The notes: a model not told the origin generated them from the sequence alone. Positions 1 to 8,316 are shown, counted from the stretch's first letter. The stretch is DNA of 53,091 nt from Phormidium sp. OSCR (GCA_001314905.1 LJZT01000018.1:1-53091), one strand, 5' to 3'. Numbers and translations: made by a program.

Positions 1-724
1 AAGTCCAATTTCTGACATCTAGTGACAGACTATCGATTTGATTCAAGCAAACGTTGCAGGTTTTAGAAGAGGGGAAGAATCTATCAACTTCAATGTAGAT
101 CTTCCTGATTGACTGACAAAAGTTTAGAGTAAATTCACCGAAAAACCCCTCTTGGAGAGAGTTTCGAGCTAGGGCAAAGATGAGGGGCCAACGCCGACTT
201 CACTGCCGTAACTCTACGAAAATGCGAAAGCCTTTGCTAGAGGAACTTTCAGAGATTTCATTTCTTGCAGCGCGAAGCCCTTTCAGTGAAAGGATTTCAG
301 ATGTTGTGTCAGTCAATCAGTAACTGCGCCGCCATGGGGTCCCCTCCCAGAACCTCGGGGCAAGACACCGACTCGTTCTTTTGTCGCAATCAGCCCATCC
401 CCCCTTATCCCCCATCGCTGTAGTGCTGATCAGATAAAACGGGGATAAATCCATTCCCCAGAGCCTACTCTCCTCTGAATCACCCAGAGAAATCAAACAG
501 GAGATAGAAAAGGCGCTACCATGAAATGTGTATCGTAAATTTTATATAAAATATGTCCCGATCGCAGGTTGGAATTTATTGAATATAGCTGCCTGACTGT
601 CCCGGTAGGCAAGGCTTCTAGCCAACTGATGTTTGATTTTGTCAGTCAATCGGCGTCCCAGGACGTTTCTGTTTGACTTGTTTGAATTGTTTGAATTAAA
701 GCGTTAAAACGAATTTTTTACCCT
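1..724. other. Gene-poor leader region with repeats
   Basis: No convincing reading frame is seen in these 724 bases. They hold a 14-base inverted repeat (105-118 against 307-320, core TGTCAGTCAATC), a third partial copy of the same motif at 640-651, a small hairpin at 279-293 (CCTTTC / GAAAGG) and a perfect AT palindrome at 539-552 (ATTTTATATAAAAT). The upstream gene lies outside the window. Confidence 0.5.
671..697 (+). repeat. 9-base tandem repeat, three units, in front of the NACHT gene
   Basis: Three consecutive units read GTTTGACTT, GTTTGAATT and GTTTGAATT, ending 27 bases before the start codon of the NACHT gene. TTGACT at 673-678 could also serve as a -35 element, but the -10 at 17 bases (TTAAAG) is weak. 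The position suggests an operator or promoter element; that is inference. A similar triple 9-mer lies upstream of the other STAND gene at 35221-35247. Confidence 0.55.
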
Positions 725-3031
725 ATGGCTAAGCGATCGCTCAAGGCCTCGCCCGCAGGTATTCAGCGGGCTAAGCGCGCCTTTGCGCTCAAAGGATGGA
801 CTCAAGACAACTTGGCGGGGGAGGTCAATCTCAAAACCCGTCAGCCAATCTGGAGATTCTTCACCGGACAACCGGTAGACCGCCAGGTGTTCATGGAAAT
901 CTGCCAAGTCCTGGATTTAGACTGGCGCGAGATTGCCATGAACCCGCCGGCTGAGTTTCTTGAGCCTGGGGAGACTGTGGAACCGACCCTTGATCAACTC
1001 GTGGCTGAGGTGCGATCGCAGCACCACGATGCCATTGAACACCAATGCGGCATTCTGCAACTGCTCGACGTTCGACATCCCGTTAACATTGACGACATCT
1101 ATGTCGATGTCAACATCTTAGAAGCCGTTGCCAACCAACAATGTCTTGAGGTGTCTGCCCTCAACAATCTCGACCCTGCCGATTTCAACCGCATGGGGCT
1201 AGGAATCATTGACCAGCCTCAGATTCCCGGCATCGAAGCCGTCAAAAACTACGGCAAGCTACGGGTTCTGGGCAAACCAGGGATTGGCAAAACCACCTTT
1301 TTGCAACACCTAGCCATACAGTGCAACCAGGGCGAGTTTGCCCCGGAACAAGTCCCCATTTTTATCCTCCTGAGGGAGTTTGCCGAAGCGGCCAAACGCC
1401 AGAACGACGTGAGCCTGTTCAACTATATTTACCAAACCCTAACCCGATCTGGCCTCACTGACCCCGCCGAGCTTGAACGACTACTCATCGAGGGACGGGT
1501 GCTGATACTACTCGATGGTATGGATGAAGTAATCAACCAGGACATCAACGCCACCATCAGAGAAGTTCGCAGCTTTTCGAACCAATATCACCGCAATCGG
1601 TTCGTGGTCTCGTGCCGCACCGCCGCCCAAGAGCTTACCCTACATGGCTTTACCGATGTCGAAATTGCTCCCTTCAGCACAGTCCAAATTACCACCTTCG
1701 CCCAAAAGTGGTTTGTGACTCTGGGCAACCCCGCCACCTCTCAAGGACAGAGTCAAGCCGCAGAATTTATCGAGAAACTTGACCTCCCCGAAAACTGGCA
1801 GTTTCGCCAATTGGTGGTGACCCCCCTCTTTTTGCACCTTTCCTGCTGGCTGTTTCAGGGTCAAGGGCAGTTTCCGACCAAGCGCACAGCATTTTATAAA
1901 CAGGGGCTAGACCTGCTGCTGGGTAAATGGGATGAAACCAAAGGGGTGACGCGCGATGACGCCTATCGCGGTTTTTTACTCCCGCAAAAAATTAGGTTAC
2001 TGAGTCAACTCGCCGCCGTTACCTTTGAAAAAGGACAGTACTTTTTTGAGCAACGTGTCATTGAGCAATACATTGAAGATTACCTGAAAAATCTGCCTGA
2101 GATGAACCTAGAGCCAGAGGAACTTCAGCTTGAAAGTGAGGCCATGCTCAAGGCGATCGAAGCTCAGCATGGACTCTTGATCGAGCGCGCCCGAGGAATT
2201 TTTTCCTTTTCATATCTAGTTTTTCAGGAATATCTAACGGCACGCAAAATCGTCGCCACCCACAACCTACGAGCCTTAGAGCAAGCCTTAGGGGGATTGG
2301 TCAGCCACATTACTGACCCCCACTGGCATGAGGTGTTTTTGCTCACGGCTGCCATGCTACGTAGTGCCGATTCCCTAGTGCAATTGATGAAGCAGGAAGT
2401 GGATGCCCTAGTGGCCCAAGACCCTCACCTGCAAGAGTTTTTGATGTGGGTCAACAAAAAGTCAAACAGTCTTCCCGACCCAAAACTGGCCACAACCCGG
2501 GCCTTTTATCTAGCCCTGGCCCAAGACTCCCCCACCGCTAACCAGTTTGCCTTAGCTAGCACCCTCGACCAAGGCATCTTTTTAGATACTGCTCTGGAAA
2601 ATTTGTTACGGGAGTTTGCGATCGACCACAGCCAGAATTTTGCCTACGCCCATGCCTGTAGTGAAGCCCTCAACAACCTTCTAGTCATCGTTTTAGATGC
2701 GGGGTTCTATAAGTCGCTGCAACAGCTTAAGGAGCAGCTACCTGTGTCTCACCAAAGCCAAGAACAACTGCAAACTTGGTGGCAGAATAACTACGAAAAC
2801 TGGGTCAAGCAGCTTAAAGACTCCGTTGCTAAATATCGCAATATTCACCACCCCTGGCAGTTTAGTCCTGAGCAGAAGCAGGTGCTAAACCGCTACTACG
2901 ATGCCAATCAACTGCTCATAGATTGTTTAAACAGCAACTGTGAAATCACCGAAACGATTCGCCAAGAGATCGAAGCGACACTCTTGCTGCCCCAAAAAGA
3001 ATTAGACGATCGCGAATGGCAGAACAATTGA
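725..3031 (+). CDS. NACHT-domain STAND NTPase with N-terminal HTH-like region
   Basis: A 768-residue STAND-class signalling ATPase. Residues about 10-70 (AFALKGWTQDNLAGEV onward) look like a small helix-turn-helix. The nucleotide-binding domain has a Walker A motif GKPGIGKT at 183-190 and a Walker B motif LILLDGMDE at 260-268. The Asp-Gly-Met-Asp-Glu pattern with a second acidic pair is typical of NACHT rather than NB-ARC. The motif FSYLVFQEYLTARKI near 495-510 is the usual end of the NACHT helical part, followed by a helical C-terminal region like the NCH2 extension of cyanobacterial proteins. In this family the C-terminus senses and the N-terminus acts; several bacterial NACHT proteins are antiphage. 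No effector enzyme domain is visible, so function here is unknown. No Shine-Dalgarno sequence precedes the ATG. The frame is intact. Confidence 0.88.
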   Translation: MAKRSLKASPAGIQRAKRAFALKGWTQDNLAGEVNLKTRQPIWRFFTGQPVDRQVFMEICQVLDLDWREIAMNPPAEFLEPGETVEPTLDQLVAEVRSQHHDAIEHQCGILQLLDVRHPVNIDDIYVDVNILEAVANQQCLEVSALNNLDPADFNRMGLGIIDQPQIPGIEAVKNYGKLRVLGKPGIGKTTFLQHLAIQCNQGEFAPEQVPIFILLREFAEAAKRQNDVSLFNYIYQTLTRSGLTDPAELERLLIEGRVLILLDGMDEVINQDINATIREVRSFSNQYHRNRFVVSCRTAAQELTLHGFTDVEIAPFSTVQITTFAQKWFVTLGNPATSQGQSQAAEFIEKLDLPENWQFRQLVVTPLFLHLSCWLFQGQGQFPTKRTAFYKQGLDLLLGKWDETKGVTRDDAYRGFLLPQKIRLLSQLAAVTFEKGQYFFEQRVIEQYIEDYLKNLPEMNLEPEELQLESEAMLKAIEAQHGLLIERARGIFSFSYLVFQEYLTARKIVATHNLRALEQALGGLVSHITDPHWHEVFLLTAAMLRSADSLVQLMKQEVDALVAQDPHLQEFLMWVNKKSNSLPDPKLATTRAFYLALAQDSPTANQFALASTLDQGIFLDTALENLLREFAIDHSQNFAYAHACSEALNNLLVIVLDAGFYKSLQQLKEQLPVSHQSQEQLQTWWQNNYENWVKQLKDSVAKYRNIHHPWQFSPEQKQVLNRYYDANQLLIDCLNSNCEITETIRQEIEATLLLPQKELDDREWQNN

Positions 3032-3734
3032 AACGAATTGCAACGTTCCTATACAAATCAACCTGTCAAGACCCTATCCAAACACCAGGTAAACCATCCC
3101 TACGCCATGATTCAGCCAAGACTCAAAAGGAATCTCAGATCATGTTTAGGAAAAGCAAAGAATTTATCAGACAATCCACCATATTTTACGATTACGGGCA
3201 AACCATCGATATAGTTGAAGACCTGAGTTGTGAGCAAAAGAGTACTCAACGGCTGGGGGCTTTGATACAAGAAGCGGGTTGGTTCAGCCGCACCCAGGTG
3301 ATGGGCAACAAAAGTCCAGGGTTGGATCACAGCACCAGCAGTACAAGACAAGAAACGACCCCAGGAAACAACGATACACTCAACAAAGACCAACTCCATG
3401 AGCCAGGCCAAACTGCCAGGGATGCGTTTCGGGAGACCTCTCAGCTTTCAACCAAGCACCACCGAGGCTCAGGCCGCGTTGCAGCCGCCGAAGCCCTAGG
3501 TAGTTCACATGACCCTCACCAAGCTACAGAGGGCAGTTGACCAAGTCCTGTGGGGGGAAAGGTGGGTAGGTTGACGACCCACCGGGCCATGGCTAGGGTC
3601 TCCCAGCGTGAGATAAAAAATGTCTGGAGACCCTAAGCGAATCCCCCAGGCGAGTCCCCCAAGCGGGTCCCCCTATCCCCCTGCCCTGTCAATGAGTTGT
3701 ATCGAAGCGAGTTGCACAAAGTGAAATCAACAAA
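3032..3734. other. Intergenic stretch without a supported gene; two hairpins
   Basis: An open frame exists at 3016-3540, but its composition is unlike a folded protein and it overlaps the end of the NACHT gene, so I do not call it. Two strong hairpins sit near the right end: GGTGGGT (3561-3567) with ACCCACC (3577-3583), and TAGGGTCTCC (3594-3603) with GGAGACCCTA (3626-3635). Neither is followed by a T-run. They may be transcript ends or remnants of a small repeat. Confidence 0.4.
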
Positions 3735-4508
3735 GTGGAATTAACAAACCATTCCTTTGAATTTTACAATATTGCTTTTTTTGGCATTATTCTGGTTCGC
3801 TACTTTTTAGTAGCAGGGATGACCTATTGGCTCTTTTATTCACCCTTCAGCCAGTCTTTTGGCAAACCTAGAGCGCATCAGTTGCCCACCGGGACTGCTA
3901 TTTGGCATGACATTAAGCTGTCGATGCTTTCCTCGGCGGTGTTTGCCCTGGCGGCGGCGTTGATTCTTTCCGTCTATACAGCGGGAGGCACAGCACTCTA
4001 CACCGACCCACGACAGTATGGGCTATGGTATTTAGGGGTCAGCTATGGCGTAAGTCTGTTTCTGCAAGACACCTATTTTTATTTCACCCATCGTCTATTT
4101 CACCACCCTAAACTCTTTTCCTGGCTCCATCAGGGGCATCATCGCTCCCGCCATCCCACTCCTTGGACCTCCTTTGCCTTTGACCCATTAGAGGCTGTTG
4201 TTCAGGCAATCTTCTTAGTCGGCCTGGTCTTTGTTCTGCCGCTGCATTTCATTACAATGATTGCGGTGCTGACAACGATGACCATCTGGGCGGTGCTAAA
4301 TCATTTGGGGCCAGACCGCCTCCCCCCCCTATTCCCACACCATTGGCTAGGGCGGTGGCTGATTGGCCCGGCTCATCACTCAATTCATCATCTCAGATAT
4401 ACGGTACATTACGGACTTTATTTTACGTTTTGGGATCGTCTGCTTGGCACCGAAGATATTAAGTACACACAGAGTCTCAAAAATTTACGACCACCTGAAA
4501 ACAACTAA
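3735..4508 (+). CDS. Fatty acid hydroxylase / sterol desaturase family membrane protein
   Basis: A 257-residue integral membrane di-iron oxygenase. Three histidine clusters that would hold the metal centre are present: HRLFHH at 119-124, HQGHH at 132-136 and HHSIHH at 214-219. Hydrophobic segments lie at about 12-35, 62-85, 95-115 and 155-190. The spacing fits the fatty acid hydroxylase superfamily (C-5 sterol desaturase, alkylglycerol monooxygenase, carotenoid hydroxylase relatives). The substrate cannot be read from sequence; in cyanobacteria such proteins act on lipids or carotenoids. Translation starts at a GTG. The gene stands alone between two non-coding stretches, so the context gives no clue. 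Confidence 0.85.
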   Translation: MELTNHSFEFYNIAFFGIILVRYFLVAGMTYWLFYSPFSQSFGKPRAHQLPTGTAIWHDIKLSMLSSAVFALAAALILSVYTAGGTALYTDPRQYGLWYLGVSYGVSLFLQDTYFYFTHRLFHHPKLFSWLHQGHHRSRHPTPWTSFAFDPLEAVVQAIFLVGLVFVLPLHFITMIAVLTTMTIWAVLNHLGPDRLPPLFPHHWLGRWLIGPAHHSIHHLRYTVHYGLYFTFWDRLLGTEDIKYTQSLKNLRPPENN

Positions 4509-4648
4509 CATAGTTTTTACTATTTTTGTCTGGATGATTTGCAATATAGCAGTCGCGATATCGAAATTGTATCAAATTATGTACTTGTTAATCACCTCAA
4601 TCAATTCAATCGTGAACTAAAACATCGACCGATTAGGGTTGGGTTAAT

Positions 4649-4681
4649 AGGCGAGATGCTGCAACTGAGATCATCTCGCCT
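4649..4681 (+). promoter_or_regulatory. 10-bp hairpin in front of the CsbD gene
   Basis: AGGCGAGATG (4649-4658) pairs perfectly with CATCTCGCCT (4672-4681) around a 13-base loop. The hairpin ends 26 bases before the CsbD start codon and just upstream of its AAGGAAAG ribosome site (4693-4700). It could be the terminator of the upstream gene or a leader structure of the CsbD transcript. No T-run follows, which favours a leader role. Confidence 0.5.
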
Positions 4682-4707
4682 CGGCACACATTAAGGAAAG
4701 CATTACC

Positions 4708-4890
4708 ATGAGTATTGAAGACAAAGCTAAAGCAACGGCCAAAGATGTTGAGGGTAAAGTCCAAGAAGCCGTTGGCGACCTGACCGACAACAATGAAGCC
4801 AAAGCTAAAGGCAAGGCAAAACAGGCTGAAGCCAAGGTTCGTAACACCGTTGAAGATGGTAAAGATAAGGTTAAGAAAGCGATTGATTAG
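4708..4890 (+). CDS. CsbD family stress protein
   Basis: A 60-residue, highly charged helical protein of the CsbD family, starting MSIEDKAKATAKDVEGKVQE and continuing with the Gly-Asp-Leu-Thr-Asp and Lys-Gly-Lys-Ala-Lys-Gln pattern typical of the fold. Family members are general stress proteins (CsbD of Bacillus subtilis is sigma-B controlled); their molecular activity is not established. A good ribosome site (AAGGAAAG) lies 7 bases upstream. The next gene is a secreted protein with two further CsbD units, and the gene after that encodes a GlsB-like membrane protein, so this appears to be a stress-response group. Confidence 0.93.
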   Translation: MSIEDKAKATAKDVEGKVQEAVGDLTDNNEAKAKGKAKQAEAKVRNTVEDGKDKVKKAID

Positions 4891-4925
4891 TCTATCGCTT
4901 TTTGACTAAATCTTGATATTTGTGC

Positions 4926-4967
4926 TTTAGGTAAGGACAAGACGCTTAAGGCTCTTGTCCTCCTAAA
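4926..4967 (+). promoter_or_regulatory. Long hairpin between the two CsbD genes
   Basis: TTTAGG (4926-4931) and AGGACAAG (4934-4941) pair with CTTGTCCT (4954-4961) and CCTAAA (4962-4967), leaving a two-base bulge and a 12-base loop. It may terminate or attenuate transcription between the two CsbD genes. There is no downstream T-run. Confidence 0.5.
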
Positions 4968-5019
4968 TAAGAGGTCAATGTCAATGAAAGGTATTTTTAG
5001 AGGAAACTCGGAGGTAAGA

Positions 5020-5499
5020 ATGATATCATTTCGACAGGTTAAAACGTTTTCCGTAATTGCGATTTCAACCCTGATGCTGGTCGCGACCATTGTGTTTAAC
5101 GTTGGGACGACAAGTGCCTGGGCTGCACCAGCACCTTTTACAACCCAACCCCAGCTTGCTACTATGAACCGAGCTGAGGCGATGGCTAAGAGTGTAGAAG
5201 GTCAAGCTCAAGAAGCTATGGGTAACGTCACTGGCAATTCTCAGGATCAAATCAGGGGCAAGGCTAAACAGGTTGAAGCCCAGATGCGTAATGCGTCCGA
5301 AGACATGAAAGATGAGATTCAGCTCAGCGACAGAGCCAAAGCAGCGGCTAAGAATGTTGAGGGCAAAATCCAGGAAACGGCCGGTAATCTGACGGGCAAT
5401 AGCAAAGACCAAATGATGGGCAAGATGAAGCAGACTGAGGGCAGTGGTCGAAACATGATTGAAGATGCAAAGGATAGCATCGGTAATTTATTCGACTAA
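5020..5499 (+). CDS. Secreted protein with two CsbD-like units
   Basis: 159 residues from the ATG at 5020. That start is preferred over an in-frame ATG at 4978 because GGAGG lies at 5010-5014, six bases before it, and because it places a signal peptide at the very N-terminus. The signal peptide is hydrophobic at about 9-27 and is probably cleaved after AWA near residue 34. Two CsbD repeats follow, each with an Ala-Lys-x-Val-Glu-Gly-x-x-Gln-Glu motif (about 50-95 and 105-155). The duplicate is therefore exported to the periplasm or thylakoid lumen, whereas the upstream CsbD is cytoplasmic. The role is unknown beyond likely stress association. Confidence 0.88.
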   Translation: MISFRQVKTFSVIAISTLMLVATIVFNVGTTSAWAAPAPFTTQPQLATMNRAEAMAKSVEGQAQEAMGNVTGNSQDQIRGKAKQVEAQMRNASEDMKDEIQLSDRAKAAAKNVEGKIQETAGNLTGNSKDQMMGKMKQTEGSGRNMIEDAKDSIGNLFD

Positions 5500-5560
5500 C
5501 ACTCGGCATCCAGAGTCATCTGCACCACAGGTGATTCTGGAGACCTTTCAGTCTCTATTA

Positions 5561-5598
5561 ATATCGGCAAGTCAATATCGGCAAGTCAATATCGGCAA
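5561..5598 (+). repeat. 14-base direct repeat, 2.7 units
   Basis: ATATCGGCAAGTCA occurs at 5561-5574 and 5575-5588, followed by a partial unit at 5589-5598. It lies between the secreted CsbD gene and the GlsB-like gene. Role unknown. Confidence 0.7.
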
Positions 5599-5652
5599 AA
5601 ACTTTGTTCCGTTCAGTCCGTTACTCAAGTCATTAATCATTAAGGAGTTAGT

Positions 5653-5922
5653 ATGAATATCCTTGCCTGGATTATTTTGGGACTACTAGCAGGTGCGATC
5701 GCGAAAGCCATTGTGCCTGGTTATCAAGGAGGAAACTGGCTTGCAACCATGTTTCTGGGTATTGTAGGCGCCTTTATCGGTGGCACGTTGCACGTGTTTA
5801 TCAAGACTGGCGCTCTGCAACTCACAGCACCCGGTTTAAGCATTATTGGTGTGGTGATTGCGGTTCTCGGCGCAATTGTTGCTATTTACCTCTATGGGGC
5901 GATTTCGGGTAGAAAGCTCTAA
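5653..5922 (+). CDS. GlsB/YeaQ/YmgE family stress membrane protein
   Basis: 89 residues with three hydrophobic segments (about 3-20, 30-48, 60-83) and the family pattern of Gly-rich membrane helices: GLLAGAIAKAIVPG near 10-23 and LGIVGAFIGGTL near 35-46. This is the transglycosylase-associated / GlsB-YeaQ-YmgE family of small membrane proteins induced by stress. Their biochemical function is unknown, and the transglycosylase label is only historical. A strong ribosome site AAGGAG (5642-5647) precedes the ATG. It follows two CsbD genes in the same direction, and the three probably respond to the same stress. Confidence 0.92.
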   Translation: MNILAWIILGLLAGAIAKAIVPGYQGGNWLATMFLGIVGAFIGGTLHVFIKTGALQLTAPGLSIIGVVIAVLGAIVAIYLYGAISGRKL

Positions 5923-5971
5923 GGCATTGCAACGACTGAACACTATCGGCCAACACCAGTCGTGAACACCA

Positions 5972-5999
5972 TAGGCTCGGGGAGCGTCCCCTGAGCCTA
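5972..5999 (+). terminator. Candidate terminator hairpin after the GlsB-like gene
   Basis: TAGGCTCGGGG (5972-5982) pairs with CCCCTGAGCCTA (5988-5999) with one bulged T and a five-base loop. It lies 50 bases after the stop codon. The downstream T content is poor, so termination is inferred from position and stability. Confidence 0.55.
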
Positions 6000-6249
6000 A
6001 TTCTATGCCGATAAAAATTCAATTGTGTTAACAACAGTAATCAGTGTTGATGTGACAATATAATTCGCTGAATCTCGACCTCATTTTTTAATTGTGTAAC
6101 ACAGGCTACGATTACTTTTATACTGGTGTTATAGAGGGAAACCTCTGGACAACACTTTGGCGGTAAAGTGACAAATAAACGTAAAAAAATACTACATTCT
6201 CACTCAAACAAGACAAATCAAACATTGTATCTAACAACGTAATGAGATT

Positions 6250-6576
6250 ATGCCGAAAGGTTCTAATACTAACTTTATAAAGACCATGAGTTATCTACTT
6301 CCTCTCTTCCCAGCAGAATCCTCAGAAGCAGCACTAGACGCGGCGTCAGCGCGTATCTTATGCTACCATGTCAATCGCACCGGCGACAGCCAAATCATTA
6401 GGGTGATGAGTGAGTTAGGCTGTTATTGGGAACAGACGGTCTTTGCCGACGAACGAATTTTATTCGAGGCGTTACCGGAATCTTATCTGGAAATACATTC
6501 AGCTTCAGCGAGTGGAGTTCTAGTAACCACAGCTGAGTGCGAGTTGTTTCAGATTAGTGAAAGCAAGCCCAATTAA
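6250..6576 (+). CDS. DUF1830 domain protein
   Basis: 108 residues resembling the cyanobacterial DUF1830 family: Leu-Cys-Tyr-His-Val-Asn near 37-42, a Trp-Glu-Gln pair near 60, RILFEALPE around 69-77, then LEIHSASAS and a cysteine-containing end. The family is small, soluble, widespread in cyanobacteria and of unknown function. An internal ATG at 6286 would remove the first 12 residues, which do not resemble the family; no ribosome site decides between them. The AT-rich 327 bases upstream (5923-6249) contain no gene apart from the terminator hairpin and presumably hold the promoter. Confidence 0.8.
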   Translation: MPKGSNTNFIKTMSYLLPLFPAESSEAALDAASARILCYHVNRTGDSQIIRVMSELGCYWEQTVFADERILFEALPESYLEIHSASASGVLVTTAECELFQISESKPN

Positions 6577-6640
6577 TAAAAACGGGTTCTTCAGAGTTCG
6601 GGGGGAGCGGCTAAATTGATGGCAGATTAAAACTTTAGCC

Positions 6641-6657
6641 GTGGGTGAATAACCCAC
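6641..6657 (+). other. Short hairpin after the DUF1830 gene
   Basis: GTGGGT (6641-6646) pairs with ACCCAC (6652-6657) around a five-base loop. Its right arm is part of the first unit of the adjoining tandem repeat. Confidence 0.5.
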
Positions 6658-6738
6658 CCCTCGCCCCTCCCTGGAGGGGAACCCACCCCTCGCCCCTCCC
6701 TGGGAGGGGAACCCACCCCTCGCCCCTCCCTGGAGGGG
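6651..6738 (+). repeat. Three tandem copies of a 29-30-base GC-rich repeat, last one terminator-like
   Basis: Units start at 6651, 6680 and 6710. Each begins AACCCACCCCTCGCCCC and ends in a hairpin, CCCCTC pairing with GAGGGG. The middle unit carries one extra G. The last unit is followed directly by ATTTTTTG, so as read on the plus strand it would work as an intrinsic terminator for the DUF1830 transcript. Related single copies lie at about 10292-10322 (degenerate) and 38062-38103 (opposite orientation), so this is a dispersed element. Confidence 0.8.
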
Positions 6739-6810
6739 ATTTTTTGTCTCTACGTTGCGTTTGGTAATGAGATGGAGATAATCAAGGTGACGGCTTTTCT
6801 CTGAGCTGGG

Positions 6811-8247
6811 TTAACCCTTGAGGGCTTTATAAATCTGCTTAAACTTGCGTTGCTGTTCATTGTGATTGACGATCGCCTGAGGATAACCACAAGCTTGACA
6901 ATCTAACGGGGAAATCTCACCCGTGACTAACTCTTTCGTGTCCAAGCTGCGAATTTCGGGCAACCAGCGTCGAATATACTCGGCGTCCGGATCATATTTC
7001 TTGGCTTGACTAGCAGGGTTAAAAATGCGTAACGGCTTGGGGTCCATACCACTCGACGCACTCCATTGCCAGCCGCCATTGTTGGCCGACAAATCCCCGT
7101 CAATGAGCTTTTGCATAAAATACTTCTCTCCCCATTGCCAGTTAATCATTAAGTCTTTGGTCAAGAAACTGGCGACAATCATGCGACAGCGGTTGTGCAT
7201 CCATCCCGTCTCATTGAGTTGTCGCATAGCGGCATCGACGATGGGAAATCCAGTTTTGCCTTGACACCAGGCCTCAAATTTACTGTCGTCGTTCTCCCAG
7301 GGAAAGCGGTCCCAGGGTTGCCGATAGGGACCGGCGGCGAGTTCGGGAAAAAAGTACATGACGGTTTGATAAAACTCGCGCCAGGCTAGTTCCTGTTGCC
7401 AGGATAAAATGTGATTGCGACTCTCATCACTACGGGTTGTTTCCATCACGGTTTCGCTGGCGGCCCAAACCTCCCGGATGCCGATCGCACCAAATTTCAA
7501 GGCCGGACTGAGGCGAGAAGTTCCGTCGTTAAAGGGAAAGTTTCGTTGTTCGTCGTAACTATAAATACCTTGCTGACAAAATGCCTCTAATTGTATTTTA
7601 GCTGCTTCTTCTCCTGGCTCTAAAATAAACGGTGCTTCCCAGGATACGCCTAAATCTAGTAGGGTTGGTAAGGCGATCGCCCCCAACTTTTCCAGGACAT
7701 TTTCCTCGGCTGAGGTTAACTCCTCTAATCGTTCTGGAGTGGCGACGGGTTTAGCTTTCGGCTGACGACTCCAATTCTTCCAATAGGGAGTATAGACTGT
7801 ATAGGGTTTACAGTTATTACTGGTTCCGGTTAGTACCTCTCCCGGTGGATGTAAGAGTTGATCCCAAAACTCCTGAACCTCAATGTTTTGCGCAGTTAAT
7901 TGTTCTTTGATTTGGCGATCGCGCTCCCGTCCATAGGGTTCCACATCTTGATTCCAATAGACAGCGGTTGCTCCTAAATCTTGGGCGACTTTTCCGATTA
8001 AGGTCTTTGGATTGCCTTGAATCAAAATTAAGCGCCCGCCAATCTGCCGATAGTTTTGGTCTAATTTCCTCAAACAGCCTAACAAATACGCAACACGAGC
8101 CGGCGCAATATCATCGCGCTCTAAGATATTGGGATCGAAACAAAATAGAGAAATGAGTTTGGCACTACGCTGTCGAGCCGCTGCCAAGCCGACATTATCG
8201 CTAATCCGTAAATCTCGACGATGCCAAAATAAAACTAAGTCAGTCAT
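6811..8247 (-). CDS. phr: Deoxyribodipyrimidine photolyase
   Basis: 478 residues, full length for class I cyclobutane pyrimidine dimer photolyases. It repairs UV dimers in DNA with FAD and blue light. The N-terminal antenna domain starts LVLFWHRRDLRISDN. The C-terminal FAD and DNA-binding part contains WMHNRCRMIVASFLTKDL, WQWGEKYF and DGDLSANNGGWQWSASSG, followed by FNPASQAKKYDPDAEYIRRW. All of these are hallmarks of photolyases rather than DASH cryptochromes. The cyanobacterial enzymes of this type use 8-hydroxy-5-deazaflavin as antenna. It is the last gene of a minus-strand run that includes a Nudix hydrolase and folK, with 69 bases separating it from the Nudix gene. Confidence 0.95.
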   Translation of the reverse strand: MTDLVLFWHRRDLRISDNVGLAAARQRSAKLISLFCFDPNILERDDIAPARVAYLLGCLRKLDQNYRQIGGRLILIQGNPKTLIGKVAQDLGATAVYWNQDVEPYGRERDRQIKEQLTAQNIEVQEFWDQLLHPPGEVLTGTSNNCKPYTVYTPYWKNWSRQPKAKPVATPERLEELTSAEENVLEKLGAIALPTLLDLGVSWEAPFILEPGEEAAKIQLEAFCQQGIYSYDEQRNFPFNDGTSRLSPALKFGAIGIREVWAASETVMETTRSDESRNHILSWQQELAWREFYQTVMYFFPELAAGPYRQPWDRFPWENDDSKFEAWCQGKTGFPIVDAAMRQLNETGWMHNRCRMIVASFLTKDLMINWQWGEKYFMQKLIDGDLSANNGGWQWSASSGMDPKPLRIFNPASQAKKYDPDAEYIRRWLPEIRSLDTKELVTGEISPLDCQACGYPQAIVNHNEQQRKFKQIYKALKG

Positions 8248-8316
8248 AGTTTGTGATTACAACCTGTAAAATGTGGGGAGTGATGTTCAGCGAAATTTAA
8301 GTCTATAAAATCAAGT

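Noticed and set aside
3016-3540. Open frame of 174 codons after the NACHT gene
   Set aside because: Overlaps the NACHT gene end, has a composition rich in Ser, Thr, His and Gln without hydrophobic core pattern, and no ribosome site; a minus-strand frame in the same place is equally unconvincing.
5065-5412. Minus-strand frame opposite the secreted CsbD gene
   Set aside because: Shadow of a clearly coding frame with signal peptide and family match on the plus strand.
5561-5598. 14-base repeats considered as a CRISPR start
   Set aside because: Units follow without spacers and number fewer than three.
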